Assembly: GCA_002452745.1 (NCBI GenBank)
Contig: DKFC01000026.1
Coordinates: forward strand, 1-34,776
Length of the DNA stretch: 34,776 nucleotides
Direction: 5' to 3'
From: Firmicutes bacterium UBA6806
Lineage (GTDB): Bacteria; Bacillota; Clostridia; Peptostreptococcales; Acidaminobacteraceae
This document shows positions 24,082 to 31,945 of the stretch, piece by piece. Positions within the stretch are counted from its first letter, which is position 1; each line of letters begins with the position of its first letter. The notes under the pieces are model-generated. The model made no database searches. It was not told where the DNA came from and saw nothing but the letters and a program-made list of their open reading frames with translations. A program made the translations under genes and the position numbers.

Positions 24082-24087
24082 TATAAT
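24059..24087 (+). promoter_or_regulatory. gltX promoter
   Basis: TTGAAA at 24059-24064 and TATAAT at 24082-24087 are separated by 17 bp. The -35 lies within the coding end of the cysteine-rich protein and the -10 just past its stop codon. Confidence 0.78.
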
Positions 24088-24115
24088 ATCGAATGAGAAA
24101 AGAGGAGGCATTCAC

Positions 24116-25597
24116 ATGAGTGTTAGATTGAGATTTGCACCAAGTCCTACGGGATATGTGCATATTGGCAGCCTTAGAACAGCGCTGTATAATTATTTAT
24201 ATGCCAAAAAGGAAAACGGAAAATACATTATTCGTGTGGAAGATACCGACCAGACACGCCTTGTGGAAGACGCAATTGAAGGCATGATTAAATCCATGGA
24301 CTGGGCGGGGATAAACCACGATGAAGGGCCAGTATTAAAAGATGGAAATATAGTTGAGATTGGAGATTTCGGTCCATATGTTCAATCGAATAGACTGGAA
24401 ATTTACAAAAAGCATGCTGAAGAACTGATTGAAAAAGGGCATGCGTACTACTGCTTCTGCTCAAAAGAGCGTATGGAGGAAGTCAGGGAACGTCAAAAAT
24501 CTGAGGGCAAGACGCCAAAGTATGATGGACACTGTAGACATCTGTCAAAAGAAGAAGTTGAAAAACGACTTGCTGCTGGTGAGTCGCATGTGGTTAGACT
24601 CAAACTGCCTGAAAATCGCGTTATTGAATTTGACGATTTAATTAAAGGACACATTGCTGTCAATACGAATGATATAGATGATCAAGTGCTCATGAAAGCA
24701 GATGGATTCCCAACCTATCACATGGCAGTGGTGGTTGATGATCACTATATGAATATTACGCATGTTGTTAGAGGTGACGAATGGCTGATTTCGACGCCAA
24801 AACACATCTATCTCTATGAGGCATTTGGCTGGGACGCCGCTCAATTTGTACACCTTCCAGTTATTTTGAGTCAGTCTAAAAAGAAACTCAGCAAGCGAGA
24901 AGGCGATGTGGCAGTTGAGGACTTTAGAAAAAAAGGGTATTTGCCAGAGGCGCTGATAAACTACATTGCCCTAGTGGGATGGTCGCCAGAAGATGAGACT
25001 GAAATTATGTCCATGGAAGAATTGATTTCAAAATTCTCATTTGATAGGGTTTCAAAATCAAGTGGCGTATTTGACCTAGACAAGTTGAACTGGATGAACA
25101 ATCATTATATAAAAGAGTATGATTTAGAGGCGCTCACTGAACTTTGCAGACCTTATTTTGTTGAAACTGGTTTTGCTACAGAGGCGGCATTTGATTCAAA
25201 TAGAAAGTGGTTTGAATTAATTGTGGCTTGTTTAAGAGAGCGTTTGAATAAACTCAGTGATCTTTCAGATTATTTCAACCTCCTCAGCAACAATCAATTG
25301 ACGCTTGAAGATGATGAAGCGAGAGAAATGATTGAGATGGAACATGTAAGAGAATTGCTTGAAGCTCTGAGCGTAAAACTTGGAGAAGTTGAAGCAGTAG
25401 ATGTTCCAGCTGTGAAAGCTACATTTAAAACCCTTCAAAAGGAACTAGGAGTAAAGGGAAAGAATTTGTTCATGCCAATCAGAGTTGCTGTGACTGGTCA
25501 GGTTCACGGTCCTGATATTGCCATGCTCATAGAGATCATAGGCAGAGAAAATGCGGTTGAGCGTATTCGCTACAGCCTCGAACACTTTTGCAAATAG
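24116..25597 (+). CDS. gltX: Glutamyl-tRNA synthetase
   Basis: A class I synthetase charging tRNA with glutamate. The HIGH-type motif is in APSPTGYVHIGSLRTAL, and the KMSKS-type motif is KLSKREGDV. A zinc-binding insertion is suggested by CFCSKERM with DGHCRHL. The C-terminal anticodon-binding half is present, and the length of 493 residues is normal. The ATG at 24116 follows GAGGAGG; the longer frame from 24059 runs through the promoter. A terminator follows. Whether it also charges tRNA-Gln cannot be told here. Confidence 0.96.
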   Translation: MSVRLRFAPSPTGYVHIGSLRTALYNYLYAKKENGKYIIRVEDTDQTRLVEDAIEGMIKSMDWAGINHDEGPVLKDGNIVEIGDFGPYVQSNRLEIYKKHAEELIEKGHAYYCFCSKERMEEVRERQKSEGKTPKYDGHCRHLSKEEVEKRLAAGESHVVRLKLPENRVIEFDDLIKGHIAVNTNDIDDQVLMKADGFPTYHMAVVVDDHYMNITHVVRGDEWLISTPKHIYLYEAFGWDAAQFVHLPVILSQSKKKLSKREGDVAVEDFRKKGYLPEALINYIALVGWSPEDETEIMSMEELISKFSFDRVSKSSGVFDLDKLNWMNNHYIKEYDLEALTELCRPYFVETGFATEAAFDSNRKWFELIVACLRERLNKLSDLSDYFNLLSNNQLTLEDDEAREMIEMEHVRELLEALSVKLGEVEAVDVPAVKATFKTLQKELGVKGKNLFMPIRVAVTGQVHGPDIAMLIEIIGRENAVERIRYSLEHFCK

Positions 25598-25612
25598 GTA
25601 AATAAAAGAATT

Positions 25613-25653
25613 AAAACCATTGAATTCACTTAGGTGGAGACGATGGTTTTTTT
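25613..25653 (+). terminator. Terminator after gltX
   Basis: AAAACCAT at 25613-25620 pairs with ATGGTTTT at 25643-25650, with an inner CAC/GTG stem in the loop, and T residues continue to 25653. It isolates gltX from the quorum-sensing locus. Confidence 0.85.
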
Positions 25654-25713
25654 GTTGTAAAATTTTAAGTTTTAACAATAAATTTGGGGTATAAGTTTCA
25701 TAGGAGAAGAACT

Positions 25714-26463
25714 ATGGAAAAAAATAAAAGAATACTAATTGTGGAAGATGACGCAGACCAAAGACAATTATTGGTGAAGTGGATTAATGAGATGGATGAA
25801 TCATATCTGTCTTTTTCTGCTGCAACAGATACAGAGGCCCTGGCATTGGCTTTGGAAATGAAATTTGATTTAATTATCATGGATATTGATTTAAAATCAG
25901 AGCTCAATGGGTTTGAAATTGCCTTAAAGCTGAGAGAGTACCCCAAATATCAATTGACGTGGATTGTATTTTTGACAGTTGAGACTGCTTTTGAACTGAG
26001 AGCATATAGGGAGACCCATTGCTATGCCTTTTTAGACAAACCCTATCCCAAGGCATCGCTTCAAAGCCTGATACGAAAATTATTGGTGGCGCCGATTACC
26101 CCCAATCATCTTGAACCAGATAAGTATCTTGTGGTGGAGGCCGACCAAGTGACCATTAGAATTAGACGTGACGAAATTATATTTTTGGAGGCGAAGGGGA
26201 GAGGGTCACTGATTTATACGATTCGTGGGAATTATGAAATTCCCTATACATCATTAAAACAATTGGAAAAAGCCCTTGAGGACTTTGTGGAATTTTTCAA
26301 AGCACATAGATCGTATGTAATCAATACGCATTTTGTAAAAGCAATCAATCGCCTTGGTATGAAACAATATGAAGTGGCTTTTTACAACAGTGAGGACAAG
26401 AGTTTGCTCAGCCGCCAAAATAGGGAGGCGCTTGAACAAATTATAGGGGGTAGAAGGGGGTAG
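25714..26463 (+). CDS. AgrA-like response regulator (REC-LytTR)
   Basis: A 249-residue two-component regulator. The receiver domain has the acidic pocket VEDDADQ, phospho-acceptor Asp57 in IIMDIDL and Lys109 in FLDKPYP. A LytTR DNA-binding domain covers about residues 135-245 (RDEIIFLEAKGRGSLIYTI, FFKAHRSYVIN). REC-LytTR proteins bind pairs of 9-bp direct repeats. The kinase gene follows after 8 bp, and agrB-agrD lie just beyond on the other strand, so the regulator most likely responds to the secreted peptide and activates agrBD. The ATG at 25714 follows AGGAGA; an in-frame start at 25684 lacks a site. Confidence 0.92.
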   Translation: MEKNKRILIVEDDADQRQLLVKWINEMDESYLSFSAATDTEALALALEMKFDLIIMDIDLKSELNGFEIALKLREYPKYQLTWIVFLTVETAFELRAYRETHCYAFLDKPYPKASLQSLIRKLLVAPITPNHLEPDKYLVVEADQVTIRIRRDEIIFLEAKGRGSLIYTIRGNYEIPYTSLKQLEKALEDFVEFFKAHRSYVINTHFVKAINRLGMKQYEVAFYNSEDKSLLSRQNREALEQIIGGRRG

Positions 26464-26471
26464 GGGTCACG

Positions 26472-27734
26472 ATGTCAGTGAGTTTAATGAATGAAGTCTT
26501 CGGCACATTGCTGGAACTGTCTGTGTTTTTTTATGTGTTTTACAAATTGCTGGATTTGGAACGGGAAAAACGCTTTTCCTTTGTGCTGATTTATCTGGGG
26601 ATGACAGCACTGGTAGTGGTGACTAATAAGTACTTGCTTGGGTATGGCGCTTTTATTTATTTATTTGCCCTGCTCTTTATTGTGAGGTGGTTTGCCGATC
26701 AGAGTCTTTTTAAAGTGCTCTTTGTATTTGTGTCCACGATGATTGGTCTATTGTTGAGTGAAATTGTGCTGATTCCTGTTGTGGGGCTCTTTTACGATGA
26801 AGAGATTGTGGTCACTTTGATTTCTCTGGCGATTGCAAATGGCATAGCAGTTGTCTTGGTTCATTTCTTTGAAGAGTGGTTCAAACAGCAGGTTCAGAAA
26901 TATCAGGCTAAGTATATTAACTTTATAGCGATTCATATCTTTCTATATGCATTCATCTACAAAGTTATTTGGGATTACGACGAATCAATTGTCAGGGAGA
27001 ATATGATTTATTTTGGCGTTGCCATGGTGTTGCTTTTGTCAGTTAACTATTTGGTTCATCGGGAGGTGGCAAACGTAAGTGAGAGAAATAAGGCGTTGGA
27101 GGTTGAAGAGCAAATGAGAGAAACGCTGGATCAGATGATTAGCGAAATTCGATCAAAACAGCATGAATACAAGAATAATTTGACGACGATTATCGGGATT
27201 TTAGAAACAAACCCGCCTGATGTGGCTGGAGAGAAAATTACAGAATTTTTAGAGGATGTCTATATCCATGATGCCTTTGACAGCAAATTGCTGAACATAG
27301 ATAGGGATATTGTCAAGGCTGTGCTCTTCATGAAAAAATCAGAAGCTCAGGGGAGGGGGATTGAATTTAGATACAACTGTATCAATCAGTTGAAAGATAT
27401 GAAGTTGCTGGATTATGAATTATCCTTGGTGATGAATAATTTGATCAATAACGCATTTGAAGCAGTTGAACGAGATGATGAGCCAATAGTTGAATTGGAG
27501 ATTGGGTATGAGCCTGAGGGACTTTATTTTGTGCAGACAAAAAACGCCGGACATCATATAAATCCGGCGCATTTGACTAAATTGACTGAAAAAAATTTTT
27601 CCACCAAATCACCAGATCGAAAGAATCGGGGATTTGGGCTCTGGACGGTAAAAAATATCGCCAAGAAGAACAATGGCAAAGTTGATATTCACTTTGATAG
27701 AGACGATATTGTCATTAAAGTCTTATTTTCTTGA
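26472..27734 (+). CDS. AgrC-like sensor histidine kinase (GHKL type)
   Basis: About six to seven membrane segments fill residues 10-197, the typical peptide-sensing module. A short helix (about 198-225) leads to the phospho-acceptor His231 in KQHEYKNNL. A GHKL ATPase domain follows, with MNNLINNAFEAVE (N box) and RGFGLWTVKNIAKK (G box). The length of 420 residues fits AgrC-type kinases. The ATG is 8 bp past the regulator gene. The 3' end overlaps the end of the convergent agrD by 12 bp. Peptide ligand recognition is inferred from topology and neighbours. Confidence 0.92.
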   Translation: MSVSLMNEVFGTLLELSVFFYVFYKLLDLEREKRFSFVLIYLGMTALVVVTNKYLLGYGAFIYLFALLFIVRWFADQSLFKVLFVFVSTMIGLLLSEIVLIPVVGLFYDEEIVVTLISLAIANGIAVVLVHFFEEWFKQQVQKYQAKYINFIAIHIFLYAFIYKVIWDYDESIVRENMIYFGVAMVLLLSVNYLVHREVANVSERNKALEVEEQMRETLDQMISEIRSKQHEYKNNLTTIIGILETNPPDVAGEKITEFLEDVYIHDAFDSKLLNIDRDIVKAVLFMKKSEAQGRGIEFRYNCINQLKDMKLLDYELSLVMNNLINNAFEAVERDDEPIVELEIGYEPEGLYFVQTKNAGHHINPAHLTKLTEKNFSTKSPDRKNRGFGLWTVKNIAKKNNGKVDIHFDRDDIVIKVLFS

Positions 27735-27836
27735 TGGAGGCGTTGCCTCTCCTAAGAAGAGAAACGATGATGTGGAAATAACCAAACCAGCAAGTGCAAT
27801 GAAGAAAACACCAAGTGTGTTATAAAACTGTTTCAT
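27723..27836 (-). CDS. agrD: AgrD-like autoinducer peptide precursor with serine in place of cysteine
   Basis: A 37-residue precursor too short for routine calling. An amphipathic/hydrophobic N-terminus (MKQFYNTLGVFFIALAGLVI) is followed by STSSFLF and an acidic, proline-containing tail LGEATPPSRK. Aligned by the tail to Clostridium perfringens AgrD as I recall it (CLWFT then HQPEEPKSL), Ser23 takes the position of the thiolactone cysteine, giving a five-residue ring SSFLF. No cysteine occurs in the peptide, so a lactone (ester) ring is predicted, as in the few known serine AIPs. AGGAGG lies 7 nt before the ATG. The start overlaps the agrB end by 17 nt (coupled translation). Confidence 0.85.
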   Translation of the reverse strand: MKQFYNTLGVFFIALAGLVISTSSFLFLGEATPPSRK

Positions 27837-28374
27837 TTCGAAATCCTCCTAACCATAATTGTAATGAAAAGATAAATAAAGTATAAGTAAAAAGTTGAAG
27901 CTGACCTGCATAGAGTGAGAAGGCAAATAAAGTTGAGACGGCAATTGCTGTTTCAACCCGTTTTTTTCTGACTGTATCTGCAATAAGTTCTCTTCGGTTA
28001 AGTGGGATAACTGGTGTGTAGCGATGGAGTATGATAATAGATGTGATAAGTGCTAGGGAAAGTGGTATGAAACTGAATGAAGCACCTAAGATGATTGCCC
28101 CATACATCACAGCAGAGCCTATGAGACAACTGAAGTAGGTTTTGAAGTGGAAACCGCCGGCTAAAAGTCTCAAGATGCTGAAATATAGAAATGAAATCCA
28201 AAACGCTCCAAGCGAATTTGCAATCCCAAACAAGAGGGAGAGTATGACCAGTTTTGACAACTCGCCAAGCATGGTTTCGATGGCATATCGAATCAAATCC
28301 GTTTGGTCTTCAGTTAGCGACGAGGACTGGGTGACAATATGTTTAGAAAGTCTTACTGAAAACTCATGTAACAT
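27820..28374 (-). CDS. agrB: AgrB-like peptide-processing membrane protease
   Basis: It cleaves the AgrD tail and cyclises the signal. The catalytic pair is His76 and Cys83 in RLLAGGFHFKTYFSC, with the same 7-residue spacing as His77/Cys84 of Staphylococcus aureus AgrB. Multiple membrane segments follow. Length from the chosen start is 184 residues, near the family norm. The open frame extends to 28455, but the ATG at 28374 is the best family N-terminus, with AAAGGA about 11 nt upstream; an ATG at 28386 is possible. It is transcribed towards the kinase, with agrD directly downstream and overlapping. Confidence 0.93.
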   Translation of the reverse strand: MLHEFSVRLSKHIVTQSSSLTEDQTDLIRYAIETMLGELSKLVILSLLFGIANSLGAFWISFLYFSILRLLAGGFHFKTYFSCLIGSAVMYGAIILGASFSFIPLSLALITSIIILHRYTPVIPLNRRELIADTVRKKRVETAIAVSTLFAFSLYAGQLQLFTYTLFIFSLQLWLGGFRNETVL

Positions 28375-28493
28375 ACAGGCACACATCCTTTCAAAAAAAA
28401 TAGAGATGATAAGTAAGTCACTGTCTAGGAGAAGAAGTGGGCTATGGAAATGCACCTTATCATCTAAATTCTTGATAACAGAATACCAGCAAA

Positions 28494-28545
28494 TGTATAG
28501 GGATTCAATGGGTTTGTCATGAAACGGCTTTTATACGTCATGAAA
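28494..28545 (-). promoter_or_regulatory. Predicted agrBD promoter with LytTR-type operator
   Basis: On the - strand, TTTCATGAC occurs twice as a perfect 9-bp direct repeat (28537-28545 and 28516-28524) separated by exactly 12 bp, the geometry of AgrA/ComE-type LytTR sites. The -10 candidate TATACA is at 28499-28494. A normal 17-18 bp spacer puts the -35 on the promoter-proximal repeat, where there is no TTGACA-like sequence, as expected for an activator-dependent promoter. The leader to the agrB ATG is about 113 nt. Confidence 0.75.
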
Positions 28546-28612
28546 TGGATAGTCAGTGCTATTGGGGATTTAAATCGTGCTTCATTCTTTAAAGTGGAGT
28601 GAAAGATAAGGG

Positions 28613-28640
28613 TTGATAATCTGATGATTTTTGATATAAT
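28613..28640 (+). promoter_or_regulatory. cysS operon promoter
   Basis: TTGATA at 28613-28618 and consensus TATAAT at 28635-28640 are 16 bp apart. Transcription would begin near 28647, right at the start of the T-box leader. Confidence 0.78.
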
Positions 28641-28646
28641 TAGGCA

Positions 28647-28866
28647 TATAATATAAAGCGATGATGGGGAAGAGTAACAGGAATTGTGAATCATTAGAGA
28701 GGCTCGATGGGTGAAAAGAGCCGGTTTACATTTTGTGAAGTGCACCTCTGAGTGAAACCTGAATAGAGTATGGAATCCGGTGATGCGTTATAGTCTTATG
28801 AGTTGGACCTTGTCTGAGCAAAGTGGAACCGTGCTGTTTGAGCGCCTTTGCAGAGAAGGTTTTTTT
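28647..28866 (+). ncRNA. T-box riboswitch, cysteine-specific
   Basis: A leader RNA that senses uncharged tRNA-Cys. Conserved stem I parts are GGGAAGAGTA (about 28666-28675) and AGAGAGG (about 28695-28702) before a distal loop with GATGGGTG. The specifier is TGC (Cys) at 28741-28743 in GAAGTGCACC. The antiterminator is GCAAAG (28818-28823), the 7-nt bulge TGGAACC, then GTGC/GCGC and CTTTGC (28846-28851). The bulge UGGA pairs with the UCCA end of tRNA-Cys (discriminator U), an independent agreement with the TGC specifier. The competing terminator is CCTT/AAGG followed by seven T residues to 28866. Confidence 0.93.
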
Positions 28867-28892
28867 GTGTAAAAAAATAGCGGAGGTTTAAG

Positions 28893-30290
28893 ATGAAACT
28901 CTACAATAGTATGACGAGACAAAAAGAATTGTTTGTGCCTATAGAACCTGGAAAAGTAAAAATGTATGTCTGCGGGCCAACCGTCTATAATTTTTTTCAT
29001 ATTGGAAATGCAAGACCCTTTTTAATCTTTGATGCCTTCAGAAGGTACTTGGAGTACAGGGGATACGAAGTGACGTATATACAAAATTTTACAGATGTCG
29101 ATGACAAGATCATTAAGAAGGCAAATGAAGAGGCAGTTGAGAGCACCAGTATCAGTGAAAAATACATTGATGAATACTTTAAAGATGCAGATGCGCTTGG
29201 CATCAAGAGGGCGACACATCATCCAAAGGTCACTGAGACCATGGACGATATCATTAGCTATATTGATACCCTTGTTAAAAACGGTTTTGCCTATGAAATT
29301 GACGGCAATGTCTACTTCGCCGTTTCAGAATTTAAAGGTTATGGGAAACTTTCCAAACAATCTATTGACGACCTTGAAGCGGGAGCGAGAATTGATGTCA
29401 GTGAAGAAAAGCGAAATCCAATGGACTTTGCGCTTTGGAAGCGAAAAAAAGAAGGCGAACCAGCTTGGTCTAGTCCTTGGGGAGAGGGAAGACCAGGATG
29501 GCATATTGAATGCTCGGTGATGAGCACTAAATACTTGGGCGAAACCATCGACATTCATGCAGGCGGACAGGACTTGATCTTTCCGCACCATGAAAATGAA
29601 ATCGCTCAGAGCGAAGCTAAGACAGGGAAACCATACGTAAATTACTGGCTTCACAACGGCTACATTAATATTGAAAATCAGAAGATGTCAAAGTCCTTAA
29701 ATAACTTTTTTACAACCCGTGAAATTCTAGACGAATTCGATGCGGATGTGGTGCGTTTTTTCATGCTTTCAGTACATTATAGAAACCCAATCAACTTTAG
29801 TAGAGACTTGATGGAAAGTGCCAAAAATGGGTTGGATAGGCTATACACACTTAGAGATCATTTAAACTATCTCCTAGAGCACGCGCCACAAAGACCAATG
29901 ACTGTTGAGGAAGAGTTAACAACGGGAAAACTGCTTGACTACAAAGAAAAATTCATCCTCTCGATGGATGATGACTTTAATACTGCGGATGGTATTTCCA
30001 GTATTTTTGAATTGACACGATTCATTAACTCAGAGATAACAGAGTCGGCATCCAAGATATTGATTCAATTTGCCAAATCATTATTTGAAGAATTGACAGG
30101 TGTGTTGGGAATTGTTCAAAGACAAAAAGGCACTTTGGATGAAGAAATTGAACAGTTAATTGAACAGCGTCAGCAAGCTAGAAAAGACAAAGACTATGCA
30201 CTTGCAGATGAAATCAGAAATAAACTCAAAGCAGAGGGCATTATTTTAGAGGATACCCCTCAGGGCGTTAAATGGCATAGAGAATCCTAG
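28893..30290 (+). CDS. cysS: Cysteinyl-tRNA synthetase
   Basis: A class I synthetase. Zinc ligand Cys27 and HIGN (36-39) lie in VCGPTVYNFFHIGNARPFL. Further zinc ligands are in HIECSVMS and FPHHENE, and KMSKSLNNF is the second signature. The length of 465 residues is standard. GGAGG precedes the ATG. Expression is controlled by the T-box upstream, so it rises when tRNA-Cys is uncharged. It heads a transcript with mrnC 8 bp downstream. Confidence 0.97.
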   Translation: MKLYNSMTRQKELFVPIEPGKVKMYVCGPTVYNFFHIGNARPFLIFDAFRRYLEYRGYEVTYIQNFTDVDDKIIKKANEEAVESTSISEKYIDEYFKDADALGIKRATHHPKVTETMDDIISYIDTLVKNGFAYEIDGNVYFAVSEFKGYGKLSKQSIDDLEAGARIDVSEEKRNPMDFALWKRKKEGEPAWSSPWGEGRPGWHIECSVMSTKYLGETIDIHAGGQDLIFPHHENEIAQSEAKTGKPYVNYWLHNGYINIENQKMSKSLNNFFTTREILDEFDADVVRFFMLSVHYRNPINFSRDLMESAKNGLDRLYTLRDHLNYLLEHAPQRPMTVEEELTTGKLLDYKEKFILSMDDDFNTADGISSIFELTRFINSEITESASKILIQFAKSLFEELTGVLGIVQRQKGTLDEEIEQLIEQRQQARKDKDYALADEIRNKLKAEGIILEDTPQGVKWHRES

Positions 30291-30298
30291 GGGGAGTA

Positions 30299-30757
30299 AT
30301 GAACGAATTTTTAAGGGAACTTACAATAGAAGAACTGAAGCCGATGGAAGTTCAGATGATGAACCCTCTGAAACTTGCGTACCTTGGAGACGCTGTTTAC
30401 GAGGCTTATATTAGAACCTACATTATCACTAAACACACGACAACACCAAATGCGATGTCAAAATTGGCGGTTAAGTATGTAAAGGCTTCTGCTCAGGCTC
30501 AAATTGCGAAAGTGTTGCAACCAGAACTCTCAGAAGCAGAATGGACCATTATTAAAAGAGGTCGAAATCAAAAGTCTGGAAGCGTTCCCAAAAACGCATT
30601 GCTCAGTGATTATAAATATGCAACAGGCTTTGAAGCACTTATGGGGTATTTATACCTCGTGGGTGAAAAAGAACGCATTTTTAAGCTGATTAAACGCGGC
30701 ATTGAAATTATTGAAAATGATGAAAAACCAGTGATGAACACTCCGGATGCAGAGTAG
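30299..30757 (+). CDS. mrnC: Mini-ribonuclease III (23S rRNA maturation)
   Basis: An RNase III catalytic domain without a double-stranded-RNA-binding domain, which in Bacillus subtilis matures 23S rRNA ends. The catalytic block is LAYLGDAVYEAYIR near residue 30. KRGRNQKSGSVPKNA and YATGFEALMGYLYL are the other family signatures. It is 152 residues long. GGGGGAG lies only about 2 nt from the ATG, slightly short spacing; an internal ATG at MEVQMM is a less likely start. Coexpressed with cysS, as in many Firmicutes. Confidence 0.94.
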   Translation: MNEFLRELTIEELKPMEVQMMNPLKLAYLGDAVYEAYIRTYIITKHTTTPNAMSKLAVKYVKASAQAQIAKVLQPELSEAEWTIIKRGRNQKSGSVPKNALLSDYKYATGFEALMGYLYLVGEKERIFKLIKRGIEIIENDEKPVMNTPDAE

Positions 30758-30789
30758 CTAGCATTAATAAATTAGAAATGGAATGGGTT

Positions 30790-31104
30790 ATGAAAATTAC
30801 AGTGAAGGAAAAACTCCTGATAGTAGCAGTTGCCTTGATGGTTATAGCAATAGGCATCAAATCAATTTACTTTGATCCGTTTGTTCCCCAAACGGAATCA
30901 GATAAGCAGCTTATGAGCGAGGCTCAGACGTTTATCGAACTAAAACACGACGGTTCACTCTATCAATCAGGTATTATGAAAACTCGAATTATAAAAGTGG
31001 GCTTTGGAGAAGACGGCACGAAGAAAGTGCATTATAGGAAGTACGTTGCTGTCATATTCCCATTTGGAGATGAGTATTGGGATTTAGAGGAGAAGGCAAA
31101 TTAG
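30790..31104 (+). CDS. Small membrane-anchored protein of unknown function
   Basis: A 104-residue protein with one N-terminal hydrophobic segment (about residues 5-24, LLIVAVALMVIAIGI). It probably acts as a membrane anchor or uncleaved signal, followed by an external domain with FIELKHDGSLYQSG and FPFGDEYWDLEEKAN. I do not recognise a family. Start choice is weak: the ATG at 30790 has a poor GG-rich site, and the ATG at 30778 has none. It lies in the cysS operon between mrnC and thyX on the same strand. Confidence 0.7.
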   Translation: MKITVKEKLLIVAVALMVIAIGIKSIYFDPFVPQTESDKQLMSEAQTFIELKHDGSLYQSGIMKTRIIKVGFGEDGTKKVHYRKYVAVIFPFGDEYWDLEEKAN

Positions 31105-31133
31105 AGTGCATTAGCTATACGCAGGGAGGAATC

Positions 31134-31892
31134 ATGAAAGTAGAAATAATCGCACATACCCCAGATATGGAACGCATTGTGGCGGCAGCTGCAAAACTCT
31201 GTTATTCACCTGTGGGTGTCACTGAGATTACGGAGAAGATGGACGCTGAAGAGGCAGGACTTTTTTTGGACAAGCTCATGGATTTTGGACATTTTTCACC
31301 ACTGGAGCATGCGAGTTTTACCTTTGCAATTGAAGGGGTTAGCCGGGTATTGACACACCAATTGGTCAGACATAGAATTGCCTCTTATTCTCAGCAGTCA
31401 CAGCGGTATGTAAAATTGGAACAATTTGAATACATTGTACCACCTGCCATTGAATCAAATGCAGAGGCAAAAGCTGTGTTTATTCAGGCTATGGAAGCGG
31501 ATCAAGCCGCATACGATACCATTGCAGCATTGCTTCAAGAAAAACTCACTCAGCAGTATTTGGAGGAAGGACATTTACCTAAGAAGGCAAAGAGTATGGC
31601 AGAGAAAAAAGCCATTGAGGATGCGAGGTTTGTATTTCCAAATGCTTGTGAAACCAAAATTGTTGTTACGATGAATTTGCGTTCGCTTCACAACTTCTTC
31701 GAGCATCGCTGTTGTGACAGAGCACAATGGGAAATTAGAGAACTTGCCAATGAAATGCTGAGACAGGTAAAATCGGTTGCGCCGACGCTGTTTAAATCAA
31801 GTGGACCATCGTGTGTTTCGGGAAGCTGCAAAGAAGGCAAGATGACCTGCGGAAAATCACGGGAAATGAGGGCTTTTTTCAACAGCCTTTAA
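31134..31892 (+). CDS. thyX: Flavin-dependent thymidylate synthase
   Basis: It makes dTMP from dUMP using FAD, NADPH and methylene-tetrahydrofolate, distinct from ThyA. The ThyX signature RHRx7S is present as RHRIASYSQQS (residues 79-89). NLRSLHNFFEHR is the second conserved block. The length of 252 residues is slightly long owing to a cysteine-rich tail (CVSGSCKEGKMTCGK). The ATG at 31134 follows GGGAGG; the longer frame from 31077 overlaps the preceding gene. With NrdJ it forms a cofactor-dependent route to DNA precursors that suits an anaerobe. Confidence 0.96.
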   Translation: MKVEIIAHTPDMERIVAAAAKLCYSPVGVTEITEKMDAEEAGLFLDKLMDFGHFSPLEHASFTFAIEGVSRVLTHQLVRHRIASYSQQSQRYVKLEQFEYIVPPAIESNAEAKAVFIQAMEADQAAYDTIAALLQEKLTQQYLEEGHLPKKAKSMAEKKAIEDARFVFPNACETKIVVTMNLRSLHNFFEHRCCDRAQWEIRELANEMLRQVKSVAPTLFKSSGPSCVSGSCKEGKMTCGKSREMRAFFNSL

Positions 31893-31945
31893 CAGAAATG
31901 AGTCCGATCTAAACAGGAAATGAATGGCGTAGAAGGGAAATAGAT

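Noticed and set aside
28142..28522. Plus-strand 126-codon frame across agrB
   Set aside because: It is a shadow of agrB and its upstream region, has no ribosome site, and its translation has no family features.
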